A DNA stretch of 8,332 bases. It comes from Pseudomonadales bacterium (GTDB lineage: Bacteria > Pseudomonadota > Gammaproteobacteria > Steroidobacterales > Steroidobacteraceae). The stretch covers positions 1-8,332 of the forward strand of contig JAGRJB010000169.1 of the NCBI GenBank assembly GCA_020442965.1, read 5' to 3'. The position numbers and the translations under genes are program-made. Positions 1 through 5,728 of this stretch are shown here, in pieces. The notes under the pieces are model-generated. The model ran no database searches. It saw only the letters and a program-made list of their open reading frames with translations, and was not told where the DNA came from. Every line of letters starts with the position of its first letter. Positions within the stretch are counted from its first letter, which is position 1.

Positions 1-1
1 C

Positions 2-502
2 ATGCAGCTGATGGTCGCGCTGGCGCTCGGCGCCGCGTCGCGTGAGATCTGGATCCAGAATGCCTACTTCGTACCGGACGAGCTGACAACCCGTTCGCTG
101 ATCGCAGCGGCGCAACGGGGTGTCAAGGTGCACATCATGGTGCCGGGCAAGCGTACCGACGCGGTCGTCGTGCGGCGGGCCTCGCAGGCGGCGTGGGGAC
201 GGCTGCTGGCAGCCGGCATAGAGATCCTCGAATATCTGCCGACGATGCTTCACTGCAAGGTCATGGTGGTAGATGGTATGTGGTGTTCGCTGGGCTCGGC
301 CAATTTCGACACGCGCTCTTTTCGCGTCAATGACGAGGCGAACCTCAACATATGGGATGAGGACTTTGCGCGCCAACAGATCGAGTTGCTGACGGCCGAT
401 CGGCAGCATTGTCGGGTGTACGAGTACGAACGCTGGCGCAAGCGCCCCTGGCCGCGCCGCCTGATCGAGCACTGTGCGGCGCTGCTGCGCTCGCAACTGT
501 AG
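2..502 (+). CDS. Cardiolipin synthase / phospholipase D-like protein, C-terminal part (5' truncated by window edge)
   Basis: The reading frame is open from the first bases, so the gene starts upstream; the visible 166 residues are the C-terminal half-domain. The second HKD (phospholipase D) motif is complete: His84, Lys86 and Asp91 in LHCKVMVVDG, then GSANFD at 98-103. Just before it lies the usual family stretch with AYFVPDE (21-27), an RGVKVHIMVPG segment (39-49) and VRRAS. This pattern is typical of bacterial cardiolipin synthases of the ClsB/ClsC type, which transfer phosphatidyl groups between phospholipids at the inner membrane. The tail (RWRKRPWPRRLIEHCAALL) is basic then hydrophobic, as usual for the family. 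The next gene, a response regulator, begins 87 bp downstream on the same strand. The family is sure; the exact Cls subtype is not, because the N-terminal half is missing. Confidence 0.9.
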   Translation: MQLMVALALGAASREIWIQNAYFVPDELTTRSLIAAAQRGVKVHIMVPGKRTDAVVVRRASQAAWGRLLAAGIEILEYLPTMLHCKVMVVDGMWCSLGSANFDTRSFRVNDEANLNIWDEDFARQQIELLTADRQHCRVYEYERWRKRPWPRRLIEHCAALLRSQL

Positions 503-589
503 GCGCGCGGGATGTTGGTAGGACATGGACTACACACAAACGTGAGCTGGTGGGCGGAAATTTGACGGGTTGTCTGCGATACTGTTTGG

Positions 590-1033
590 ATGGTGCACAG
601 AGGCACAAGCGAGAATCGCGGCAGCGGTGACCAGCAGCGTCGGCTGACCGTGCTGCTGGTGGAAGACTCGCAATTGCTGGCCGCGCGACTCTCCGAGCTG
701 CTGGAACACATCGGTAACATTCAGTTGGTCGGACCGGTAGCGACCGAAAGCCTTGCGCTGTCGAGTGCCCGGCAGAACAAGCCGGACGTGATCATTCTCG
801 ACCTGCACCTGCGCGAAGGCACCGGGTTTGGCGTGCTGCGTGGCCTGCGCGGCAGTCAGCCGAGGCCCGTTGTTATCGTGTTGACCAACTACGCGCTCGA
901 CGCCTATCGAAAGGCCGCGCTGGAACTGGGTGCCGAATATTTCCTCGATAAGTCGGCCGAATTTCAGTGCATTCCGGCTGTCATCGCCGAAGTGACGCGT
1001 CCGCCGCAGTCACGAACGGCACCGTCACACTGA
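590..1033 (+). CDS. Response regulator, receiver domain only
   Basis: This 147-residue protein is essentially one CheY-like receiver domain at about residues 20-135. The acidic pair is Glu25-Asp26 (LLVEDS), the phospho-acceptor is Asp71 (IILDLHL), the switch Thr is Thr99 (IVLTN) and the conserved Lys is Lys121 (LDKS). After the receiver only a short Pro/Arg/Ser tail remains, so there is no DNA-binding or enzymatic output domain. It may act through protein contact, as a phosphate sink, or as a relay. The ATG at 590 is used because no later start keeps the first beta strand intact except GTG codons; no Shine-Dalgarno sequence precedes it. The 3' end overlaps the convergent histidine kinase gene by 53 bp, and that kinase is the obvious candidate partner (inference). 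Confidence 0.9.
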   Translation: MVHRGTSENRGSGDQQRRLTVLLVEDSQLLAARLSELLEHIGNIQLVGPVATESLALSSARQNKPDVIILDLHLREGTGFGVLRGLRGSQPRPVVIVLTNYALDAYRKAALELGAEYFLDKSAEFQCIPAVIAEVTRPPQSRTAPSH

Positions 1034-2339
1034 CGAGTGTCCCGCCACCGGGCCGTGCGCCAATCGTCAGGGTGCCGCTCATGCCCCGCGCACGGTGGCG
1101 CATACCACTCAAGCCATGGTGCAGGACGCCGGAATCGTCGGTCTGAGCGAAACCGATACCGTCGTCCGCCACGTTGAGGCACAAATGTGTGGCGTCGACG
1201 CTCATGGAGAGCCACACACGGCCGGCCTGCGCGTGCTTCATGATGTTGCTGAGGCATTCCTGCACGATGCGAAACAAGCCGATACGTGTTTCGTTGTCGA
1301 GCGCCGGTTCCTCCTCCGGGAGCGCAACGTCACACTCAAGATTCGCCGTGGCGCAGGCCTGCTCCACCTGCCAGCGGAGCGCCGCCAGCAGTCCCAGGTT
1401 ATCCAGCAGCGTCGGCCGCAGCTCCTCGACCACGCGTCGCTTGAACTTAACCCCGTTGGCGAGCGCGCTGTCGATGCGCTTGAGTCGCGCGGCAGTCGTC
1501 TCGTCGTCGAGTGGCAACAGGGGTTTCAGTTGATTGAGGTCCATCTTTGCGGCCACCAACAAGCCACCCAATTCGTCGTGCAGTTCGCGCGCCAGTGCGG
1601 CGCGCTCCACTTCGACCGTCGACTGCAGATGACTCGTTAGTGCGGCGAGCTCGTGTGTGCGCTCGCGCACCGCGCCCTCCAGTGCCTGCCGTTGCTCGCG
1701 GAGCGCCCGCGACTGTCGCAATCCTTGTCGGGCGATCGCCATGACCAATCCGGCCAGCGCCACGGCCATCAGCGCGAGAAGCCAGCGGGTCTCACGATGC
1801 TCCTTGCGCCATTCTGAACTCCGCATCGCGACGTTTTCTCGTTCGCGATCGCGAATCTCGCGCATCAATCGCGACAGGTCGCGGCTGGCGCTGTCATCCA
1901 GACCCGAATTCAGAAGCTCAATCGCCGCCGCCCGCCCGTTAGCGTCGTAGAGGTCCCGCACGGCGACAAGGTGACGCAAATGTGCGGCCGTCGCCGATGA
2001 CAGCTCCCGAAACTCTGCCGGGCTCGGTGAACCGTCGATCAAATAAAGTTGTGCGAGCCCATCCAGCACGGTTGGCGTCGCGGCAACGGCTCGTTGCAGG
2101 TCCGTCTGGCGTTTAGCTCCGCTGGATAGCAAGTAGCTGCGCATGCCGTCATCTGCGGCACTCAATAGCGCCTCGAGCTCCCCCACCTTCGCCAGGCGAT
2201 CGAGAGAATGCTGGATGTCCATCGCCGTTCGCAGCAATATGGCCCGACGCACCTCGCTCGCCGCCACCAGACCGACGAGACTCGCGATGTCAAGCGCCGC
2301 CAGCGCGACGACGAGCCAGCTTTGAGGCCACTTACGCAT
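981..2339 (-). CDS. CHASE3-type membrane sensor histidine kinase, NarL/HisKA_3 family
   Basis: This 452-residue membrane sensor kinase has TM1 at about residues 8-28 and TM2 at about 187-203. They flank a helical periplasmic region (about 40-180) that looks like a CHASE3 sensor, including the DDGMRSYLLSS segment at 63-73. After TM2 comes a coiled linker rich in Arg, Gln and Glu (207-250). The dimerisation/phospho-acceptor helix contains RELHDELGGLL with His254, the HisKA_3 signature. The HATPase domain has the N box with Asn365 (RIVQECLSNIMKHA), the G1 box DDGIGF (392-397) and a GLSGMRHRA segment (409-417), and it ends in VSVTVPF (436-442). All catalytic residues are present. It would autophosphorylate on His254 in response to an unknown envelope signal and pass the phosphate to a receiver. 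HisKA_3 kinases normally pair with LuxR-type regulators, but the adjacent regulator has only a receiver. Confidence 0.92.
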   Translation of the reverse strand: MRKWPQSWLVVALAALDIASLVGLVAASEVRRAILLRTAMDIQHSLDRLAKVGELEALLSAADDGMRSYLLSSGAKRQTDLQRAVAATPTVLDGLAQLYLIDGSPSPAEFRELSSATAAHLRHLVAVRDLYDANGRAAAIELLNSGLDDSASRDLSRLMREIRDRERENVAMRSSEWRKEHRETRWLLALMAVALAGLVMAIARQGLRQSRALREQRQALEGAVRERTHELAALTSHLQSTVEVERAALARELHDELGGLLVAAKMDLNQLKPLLPLDDETTAARLKRIDSALANGVKFKRRVVEELRPTLLDNLGLLAALRWQVEQACATANLECDVALPEEEPALDNETRIGLFRIVQECLSNIMKHAQAGRVWLSMSVDATHLCLNVADDGIGFAQTDDSGVLHHGLSGMRHRARGMSGTLTIGARPGGGTLVSVTVPFVTAADASLRR

Positions 2340-2391
2340 CGCTGAACCGATTCACGCTGCTGTTCTGTATTCCCTGGAACCGACAGCCGGC

Positions 2392-2397
2392 ATCATA
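2392..2397 (-). promoter_or_regulatory. Possible -10 element upstream of the histidine kinase
   Basis: On the minus strand this reads TATGAT, one mismatch from the sigma70 -10 consensus. It lies about 50 bases before the kinase start codon, in the 202-bp gap (2340-2541) between the divergent kinase and DUF1328 genes. I see no good -35 hexamer 16-18 bases upstream, so this is only a candidate. The rest of the gap shows no gene and no terminator. On its plus side the only strong signal is the GGAGG ribosome binding site at 2531-2535. Confidence 0.3.
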
Positions 2398-2541
2398 GCC
2401 CGGCACCGCGTCAGACATCGCGCTGTAGGCCGAATCCCACAACCAGTGGATCGGTTGACCGATACGCTTGCGTCCGCCAGTGGCTGAAAGTGTCCATGAC
2501 AGGTCTTGAACCGACGCAGAACTATTTACTGGAGGCTCACC

Positions 2542-2706
2542 ATGCTCAGATATGCGGTCATATTTTTCATTGTCGCGATCGTGGCGGCCATCTTCGGCTT
2601 TACCGGAATCGCCGCGGGGGCAGCGGAAATTGCCAAGATTCTCTTCTTCATCTTCCTCGTAATCGCAGTGATTGCGTTTGTCGTCAGTCTCATGCGGAAG
2701 GCTTGA
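2542..2706 (+). CDS. DUF1328 family small membrane protein (YtjA-like)
   Basis: This protein has 54 residues and is almost entirely hydrophobic. Two transmembrane helices (about 3-22 and 32-50) are separated by a short Gly/Ala turn ([14 protein letters not shown]), and the chain ends in a basic MRKA tail. This pattern and length match the DUF1328/YtjA family of tiny inner-membrane proteins, whose biochemical role is unknown. The start at 2542 is chosen over an in-frame ATG at 2506 because GGAGG at 2531-2535 sits six bases upstream and because family members begin with [13 protein letters not shown] sequence. It is the first gene of a run of four closely packed small genes; the DUF883 gene begins 5 bp after its stop. 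Co-location with other stress-type membrane proteins suggests an envelope or stationary-phase role (inference). Confidence 0.88.
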   Translation: MLRYAVIFFIVAIVAAIFGFTGIAAGAAEIAKILFFIFLVIAVIAFVVSLMRKA

Positions 2707-2711
2707 CCATC

Positions 2712-2978
2712 ATGACCGAAGAATCGACGAGAATTCGCGGTGAACTCGAAGCGCTGCTGGCTGACGTCCAGGAGCTGATGCAGCGCGCCGGGCATCTGAC
2801 CGACGCTGAAGTCACGGAACTCAAGCAACGTGCGCAGGAGAAGATTGCGAGTGCACGTCAAAGTGTCGGGCGAGGCGTGGACGCCGCGAGCGACTACGTG
2901 GAGCGACGACCTTGGAATGCCGTCGCGATTGCCGCGGGCCTGGGGCTGTTACTGGGGCTCGTGATCGGGCGCCGCTGA
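2712..2978 (+). CDS. DUF883 family protein, ElaB/YqjD type (C-tail-anchored)
   Basis: The protein has 88 residues. Residues 1-65 are charged and strongly helical, consistent with a coiled coil. They are followed by the family hallmark VERRPWNAVAIAAGLG and a single C-terminal membrane helix (about 70-86) ending in GRR. In E. coli the relatives YqjD, ElaB and YgaM are stationary-phase proteins that sit in the inner membrane by this C-terminal helix, and YqjD has been linked to ribosome binding. The ATG at 2712 is preferred because GGAAGG at 2696-2701 lies ten bases upstream, inside the end of the DUF1328 gene. The frame stays open further upstream to 2490, but that part lacks family sequence. 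The next gene, YqjE-like, starts 18 bp after the stop, which fits one transcript. Confidence 0.9.
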   Translation: MTEESTRIRGELEALLADVQELMQRAGHLTDAEVTELKQRAQEKIASARQSVGRGVDAASDYVERRPWNAVAIAAGLGLLLGLVIGRR

Positions 2979-2996
2979 GCGACCCGACTCATCGGT

Positions 2997-3404
2997 ATGG
3001 CCGTCGCAGATCTCGCCAGGATTGCCACGATCCTGCGGCGAGCCCCAGCTTTCGCTGCACACGGCGCGCATTACATTCGCCTGGTGAGCGCGGAACTCGC
3101 GCAGTTCAAGAGCGAAATCGTGCGCGGCCTCATTGCGACAGCGGCAGCGGTGGTCCTCGCCTCATTCACTTTGGCAACCATCATAGCGGTCGCGATCGTC
3201 TATAGCTGGCCCACGGACGCGCGTTGGTGGGTGGTAGGCGGTATTCTGTTAGTACTGGCCGGCAGCATGATCTCCCTGATGCGCGCTGCGCGCCGGGCGT
3301 GGCGCTCCCTCAACGATGCGTTTCCGGCAACACGACGCGAACTAGCCGCTGATCGCGCGTGGCTGGCGTCACTCGATGCAGAACGGGAGGGCGAGAGCCA
3401 ATGA
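2997..3404 (+). CDS. Phage holin family / YqjE-type membrane protein (DUF1469-like)
   Basis: The protein has 135 residues. An amphipathic N-terminal helix with AELAQFKSE (32-40) leads into two transmembrane helices at about 43-69 and 77-96. A basic cytosolic segment (RAARRAWRS) and a helical tail with FPATRRELAADRAWL (109-123) follow. This two-helix plan and the conserved EL-x-x-D-x-x-WL end match the YqjE family. Databases often label it 'phage holin family', but no phage genes are nearby and a lysis role is not implied. In E. coli yqjE lies directly after yqjD, and the same order is kept here. The start has no clear Shine-Dalgarno sequence, and translation may depend on coupling with the DUF883 gene. 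Its stop overlaps the next start as ATGA at 3401-3404. Confidence 0.85.
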   Translation: MAVADLARIATILRRAPAFAAHGAHYIRLVSAELAQFKSEIVRGLIATAAAVVLASFTLATIIAVAIVYSWPTDARWWVVGGILLVLAGSMISLMRAARRAWRSLNDAFPATRRELAADRAWLASLDAEREGESQ

Positions 3405-3697
3405 CTGCCGAAAATGACCATGACACGGCGGACATTCGTGCACGCATCGAAGAATTGCAGCGATCGCGCGCGCGCTTACAGGCCAAAATCCTGCCGAGCA
3501 GAGACCCGGCGCCGGTACAGAATGATGTCTTTCCGCGCAGCAACACGATGCGCTTGCTGACTGATCCGCGCACCGTGCGCAGTCTGCGAGTACTCGGATT
3601 CCTGGCGCTATTCCTGCGCGGCCGCGCGGCACGCCGGCTGCTGGTGAGCGTAGCGATGATCAACGGTGTTCAAAGGGCCGCGCGTGGCGGCCGGTGA
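3401..3697 (+). CDS. Small hypothetical protein, YqjK-like by position
   Basis: The protein has 98 residues. The N-terminal third is charged and helical (DIRARIEELQRSRARLQAK, 11-29). The middle is a Pro-rich linker, and the C-terminal part has a short hydrophobic patch (LRVLGFLALFL, 62-72) within a very basic context (RGRAARRLL), ending RAARGGR. The start is fixed by GGGAGGG at 3385-3391 and by the ATGA overlap with the preceding YqjE-like gene. In E. coli the small basic protein YqjK follows YqjE, so a YqjK-like identity is suggested by position and general character. Sequence similarity is not obvious by eye. It probably associates with the inner membrane or with its two operon partners (inference). 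No catalytic motif is visible. Confidence 0.7.
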   Translation: MTAENDHDTADIRARIEELQRSRARLQAKILPSRDPAPVQNDVFPRSNTMRLLTDPRTVRSLRVLGFLALFLRGRAARRLLVSVAMINGVQRAARGGR

Positions 3698-3716
3698 GGT
3701 GCGCACTCACTACTCG

Positions 3717-3741
3717 CCTTGTCCGACACACACCGACAAGG
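3717..3741. repeat. Inverted repeat upstream of the CsbD gene
   Basis: CCTTGTC (3717-3723) and GACAAGG (3735-3741) form a perfect 7-bp inverted repeat with an 11-base spacer. It lies in the 150-bp gap between the YqjK-like stop and the CsbD start. No T-run follows it, so it does not look like a rho-independent terminator. A protein-binding site or a leader hairpin is possible. The rest of the gap holds no recognisable promoter beyond the AGGAG ribosome binding site at 3837-3841. Confidence 0.35.
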
Positions 3742-3847
3742 ACCCGCGTGCAGCGCTGACAATCTGTTAGGGCAGCGCCCACTGTCGCTCGTTGCAGGAC
3801 TGTCCCAGACTAGCCGCCTCTACATCACTAACCGTCAGGAGATCGCC

Positions 3848-4051
3848 ATGAACTGGGATCGAGTGGAAGGCAATTGGAAGCAATTCAAGGGTAAGGCCAA
3901 GGAGCGCTGGGGCAAGTTGACCGATGATCAGCTGGATGTGATCCGCGGGCGGCAGGACCAGCTGTCCGGCCGAGTACAGGAAGCCTATGGCATCAGCAAG
4001 GATCAAGCCGAGCGACAAATCAACGAGTGGGCCAACGGTCTGAAGGACTAG
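3848..4051 (+). CDS. CsbD family stress protein
   Basis: The protein has 67 residues and is charged and soluble. It begins MNWDRVEGNWKQFKGKAKER, the classic CsbD opening, continues WGKLTDDQLDVIRGRQDQL and ends with a GISKDQAERQINEW segment. Length and sequence fit the CsbD/YjbJ family almost residue for residue. Members are abundant general-stress or stationary-phase proteins whose molecular function is not established. The start is supported by AGGAG at 3837-3841, six bases upstream. The frame continues open upstream to 3719, but that extension has no family sequence. It has its own upstream gap of 150 bp after the YqjDEK-like set, so it may be transcribed separately. A hairpin covers its stop codon. 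Confidence 0.93.
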   Translation: MNWDRVEGNWKQFKGKAKERWGKLTDDQLDVIRGRQDQLSGRVQEAYGISKDQAERQINEWANGLKD

Positions 4052-4066
4052 CTCGTTCGTTAGTCC
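4045..4066 (+). repeat. Hairpin over the CsbD stop codon
   Basis: GGACTA (4045-4050) pairs exactly with TAGTCC (4061-4066), and two further inner pairs (one G-U, one C-G) extend it to 8 bp around the loop TCGTTC. The TAG stop (4049-4051) lies in the left arm. No T-run follows, so it is not a standard terminator; it could stabilise the 3' end of the csbD message. Confidence 0.35.
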
Positions 4067-4080
4067 GACATCGTCCAATC

Positions 4081-4096
4081 TGTCGTTGTTTCGACA
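4081..4096 (+). repeat. Small hairpin next to the BON-gene ribosome binding site
   Basis: TGTCG (4081-4085) pairs with CGACA (4092-4096) around the loop TTGTTT. The ribosome binding site AAGAGGAA (4096-4103) of the BON-domain gene begins at the hairpin's last base. The same TGTCG could instead pair with CGACA at 4066-4070, giving two exclusive structures. The stem is short and may be chance. Confidence 0.25.
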
Positions 4097-4109
4097 AGAG
4101 GAACCCAGA

Positions 4110-4655
4110 ATGAAAAATACCAAGTTGATCGCCGCGATGGCAGCCAGCCTGCTGTTCGTCGCCGTCTCGGCGTGCACACCCACGCGTACCCAAAAAAGCG
4201 CTGGCGAACAGATCGACGACACGGTGTTGACCGCGAAGGTCAAAACGGCCCTGATCGGGGACGCGGAAACCAAGGCGCGCGATATCGATGTTGAAGTGTT
4301 TCGTGGCATCGTGCAATTGAACGGCTTCGTCAACTCATCGGCCGAGAAGTCGCAGGCGACCCGCGTGGCGCGAGGTGTGACCGGAGTTAAAGAGGTCCAC
4401 AACAACCTGACGCTCGATAAAAAGCGCGACACCGCGGGCGAAGCGATCGACGACGCGACGATCACCACCAAAGTGAAGGCCGCCCTTGCCGAAGACGGCC
4501 GCACCAACGCGCTGCAGGTCAATGTCGAAACAGAGAATGGCGTGGTGCAACTGAGCGGTTTCGTCAACAACGGAACAGCCAAAGGCGCGGCCGAGAGCAT
4601 TGCTCGGGGTGTCGCTGGTGTTCGCTCGGTCAAGAACGAAATCGACGTGAAGTAA
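4110..4655 (+). CDS. BON-domain lipoprotein (OsmY-like, two BON domains)
   Basis: The protein has 181 residues. It starts with a lipoprotein signal peptide: a basic N-terminus (MKNTK), a hydrophobic stretch, and the lipobox Val19-Ser-Ala-Cys22. Two BON domains follow (about 33-103 and 111-180), visible as an internal duplication: AGEQIDDTVLTAKVKTAL at 31-48 and AGEAIDDATITTKVKAAL at 109-126, 78 residues apart. Each continues with a V-x-V-x-x-x-x-G-x-V-Q-L-x-G-F-V strand pattern and a VARGV/IARGV-type helix. OsmY and DolP in E. coli are two-BON periplasmic or outer-membrane proteins that support envelope integrity under stress, and this protein probably acts in the same compartment. The start at 4110 is chosen for AAGAGGAA (4096-4103) and for the signal peptide; an ATG at 4086 would add eight charged residues in front. 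It lies 58 bp after the CsbD stop. Confidence 0.92.
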   Translation: MKNTKLIAAMAASLLFVAVSACTPTRTQKSAGEQIDDTVLTAKVKTALIGDAETKARDIDVEVFRGIVQLNGFVNSSAEKSQATRVARGVTGVKEVHNNLTLDKKRDTAGEAIDDATITTKVKAALAEDGRTNALQVNVETENGVVQLSGFVNNGTAKGAAESIARGVAGVRSVKNEIDVK

Positions 4656-4693
4656 TCCACGTCGGGAGTGGCGGCCAGGCAGCGCAGGCGGAG

Positions 4694-4699
4694 TATGAT
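4694..4699 (+). promoter_or_regulatory. Possible -10 element of the DUF2891 operon
   Basis: TATGAT lies nine bases before the DUF2891 ATG at 4709. If it acts as a sigma70 -10 box, transcription would start at or within a few bases of the ATG, giving a leaderless or nearly leaderless message. No good -35 hexamer is seen 16-18 bases upstream (GCGGCC region). It also overlaps the start of a five-codon mini-ORF. Confidence 0.3.
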
Positions 4700-4708
4700 C
4701 TGGCTGCA

Positions 4709-5728
4709 ATGACGCTAGATCCGGAAGTCGCCCAGCGCCTGGCCCGCCTCACGCTCGGACATGTCACGCGCCAGTATCCTAACAAGCTGGATCATGTGAT
4801 GGGCAGCGCGGCCGATGTGGCCGGGCCCGCGACACTGCATCCGGTGTTCTACGGCAGCTACGATTGGCACAGCTGTGTGCACGGCTGGTGGCAGCTGCTG
4901 CGGCTTGCGCGGCTTTTCCCGGCGATGCCGGCGTCACATGACATTCGCGAACTCGCTGACCGGACGTTCACAGCGACGAAGCTCGCTCGAGAACTGGCTT
5001 ATTTCGAGCGTCCTGAGTCCGCAGGCTTCGAGCGTCCGTATGGCTGGGCGTGGCTGCTCGCGCTGCATGCTGAAGCCCAGCACCAGCCAGTGCAATCCTG
5101 GGCCGCGGCACTACAATCCCTGGCGCAGGAAATCGCCGCGCGCTTTTCGGCCTATTTGCCGAAGCTCAGCTATCCCGTGCGCACTGGCACCCATTTCAAC
5201 ACCAGTTTCGCCTGCGTGCTCGCGCTCGCCTGGGCGCGTACCAACGATCCGTCTCTGACTGACCTGATCGTCACGCGAGCGGGCGACTGGTTCGGTGAGG
5301 ACCGCGATTGCCAGGCGTGGGAACCCAGCGGCGACGATTTTCTGTCATCCGCACTTTGCGAAGCGTTGCTGATGAGCCGCACCTTGACGCAGCAAGCGTT
5401 TCGCCCGTGGTTCGACGCGTTTCTACCCCAGCTCACTGACGCGCGACCCGCCACGCTGCTGATACCGGCCGTCGTCTCCGATCGCGGCGACGGCAAGATC
5501 GCCCATCTCGACGGACTCAATCTGAGCCGCGCCTGGTGTTGGCGCTCGATCGCCGGACGCCTCGGCAACATGCACCCAGCGGCGCCGATCGCGATCGCCG
5601 CTGCACAGCGCCATCTCGATGCGAGCATGCCGCATTTGGCGGGCGAATACATGGGCGAGCACTGGTTAGCGACATTCGCGCTGCTCGCGCTGCTAGCATC
5701 GAACGATTCGCTCGAGGCTTTCCCATGA
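4709..5728 (+). CDS. DUF2891 domain-containing protein
   Basis: The protein has 339 residues and is full length for the DUF2891 family, with family-typical blocks in order: HPVFYGSYDWHSCVHGWW (44-61), ERPYGWAWLLALHAE (108-122), RTGTHFNTSFA (158-168), EPSGDDFLSSALCEALLM (205-222), DRGDGKIAHLDGLNLSRAW (258-276) and GEHWLATFALLAL (316-328). There is no signal peptide or membrane helix, so it is probably cytosolic. The many conserved His, Asp, Glu, Arg and Trp residues in a mostly helical chain suggest an enzyme or ligand binder, but no function is known for the family and I assign none. No Shine-Dalgarno sequence sits at a normal distance; GGAG at 4690-4693 is 15 bases away. Its stop overlaps the cytochrome b start as ATGA (5725-5728), making it the first gene of a four-gene coupled operon. 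Confidence 0.9.
   Translation: MTLDPEVAQRLARLTLGHVTRQYPNKLDHVMGSAADVAGPATLHPVFYGSYDWHSCVHGWWQLLRLARLFPAMPASHDIRELADRTFTATKLARELAYFERPESAGFERPYGWAWLLALHAEAQHQPVQSWAAALQSLAQEIAARFSAYLPKLSYPVRTGTHFNTSFACVLALAWARTNDPSLTDLIVTRAGDWFGEDRDCQAWEPSGDDFLSSALCEALLMSRTLTQQAFRPWFDAFLPQLTDARPATLLIPAVVSDRGDGKIAHLDGLNLSRAWCWRSIAGRLGNMHPAAPIAIAAAQRHLDASMPHLAGEYMGEHWLATFALLALLASNDSLEAFP

Noticed and set aside
1095..1640. Plus-strand open frame of 181 codons
   Set aside because: It lies wholly antisense to the catalytic domains of the histidine kinase, whose motifs are intact. No ribosome binding site or recognisable domain.
2455..2534. Sigma70 promoter for the DUF1328 gene from TTGACC (2455-2460) or TTGAAC (2506-2511)
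   Set aside because: No -10-like hexamer lies 16-18 bases downstream of either box. CTATTT at 2522-2527 is only about 10 bases from the second.
2490..2711. In-frame upstream extension of the DUF883 gene to an ATG at 2490
   Set aside because: The added residues overlap the DUF1328 gene in another frame and resemble no DUF883 N-terminus. The ATG at 2712 has a suitable ribosome binding site.
2997..3404. Prophage origin suggested by the 'phage holin family' label
   Set aside because: The protein is of the YqjE type in a yqjDEK-like order. No capsid, lysin, integrase or attachment-site sequence is present.
3717..3741. Rho-independent terminator after the YqjK-like gene
   Set aside because: The stem is perfect, but the loop is long and no T-run follows, so it fails the usual terminator pattern.
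3767..4660. Minus-strand open frame of 297 codons across the CsbD and BON genes
   Set aside because: It is antisense to two genes with unmistakable family sequences, and its own translation is low-complexity Ser/Ala/Thr/Val-rich with no family pattern. It is best explained as a GC-rich shadow frame.
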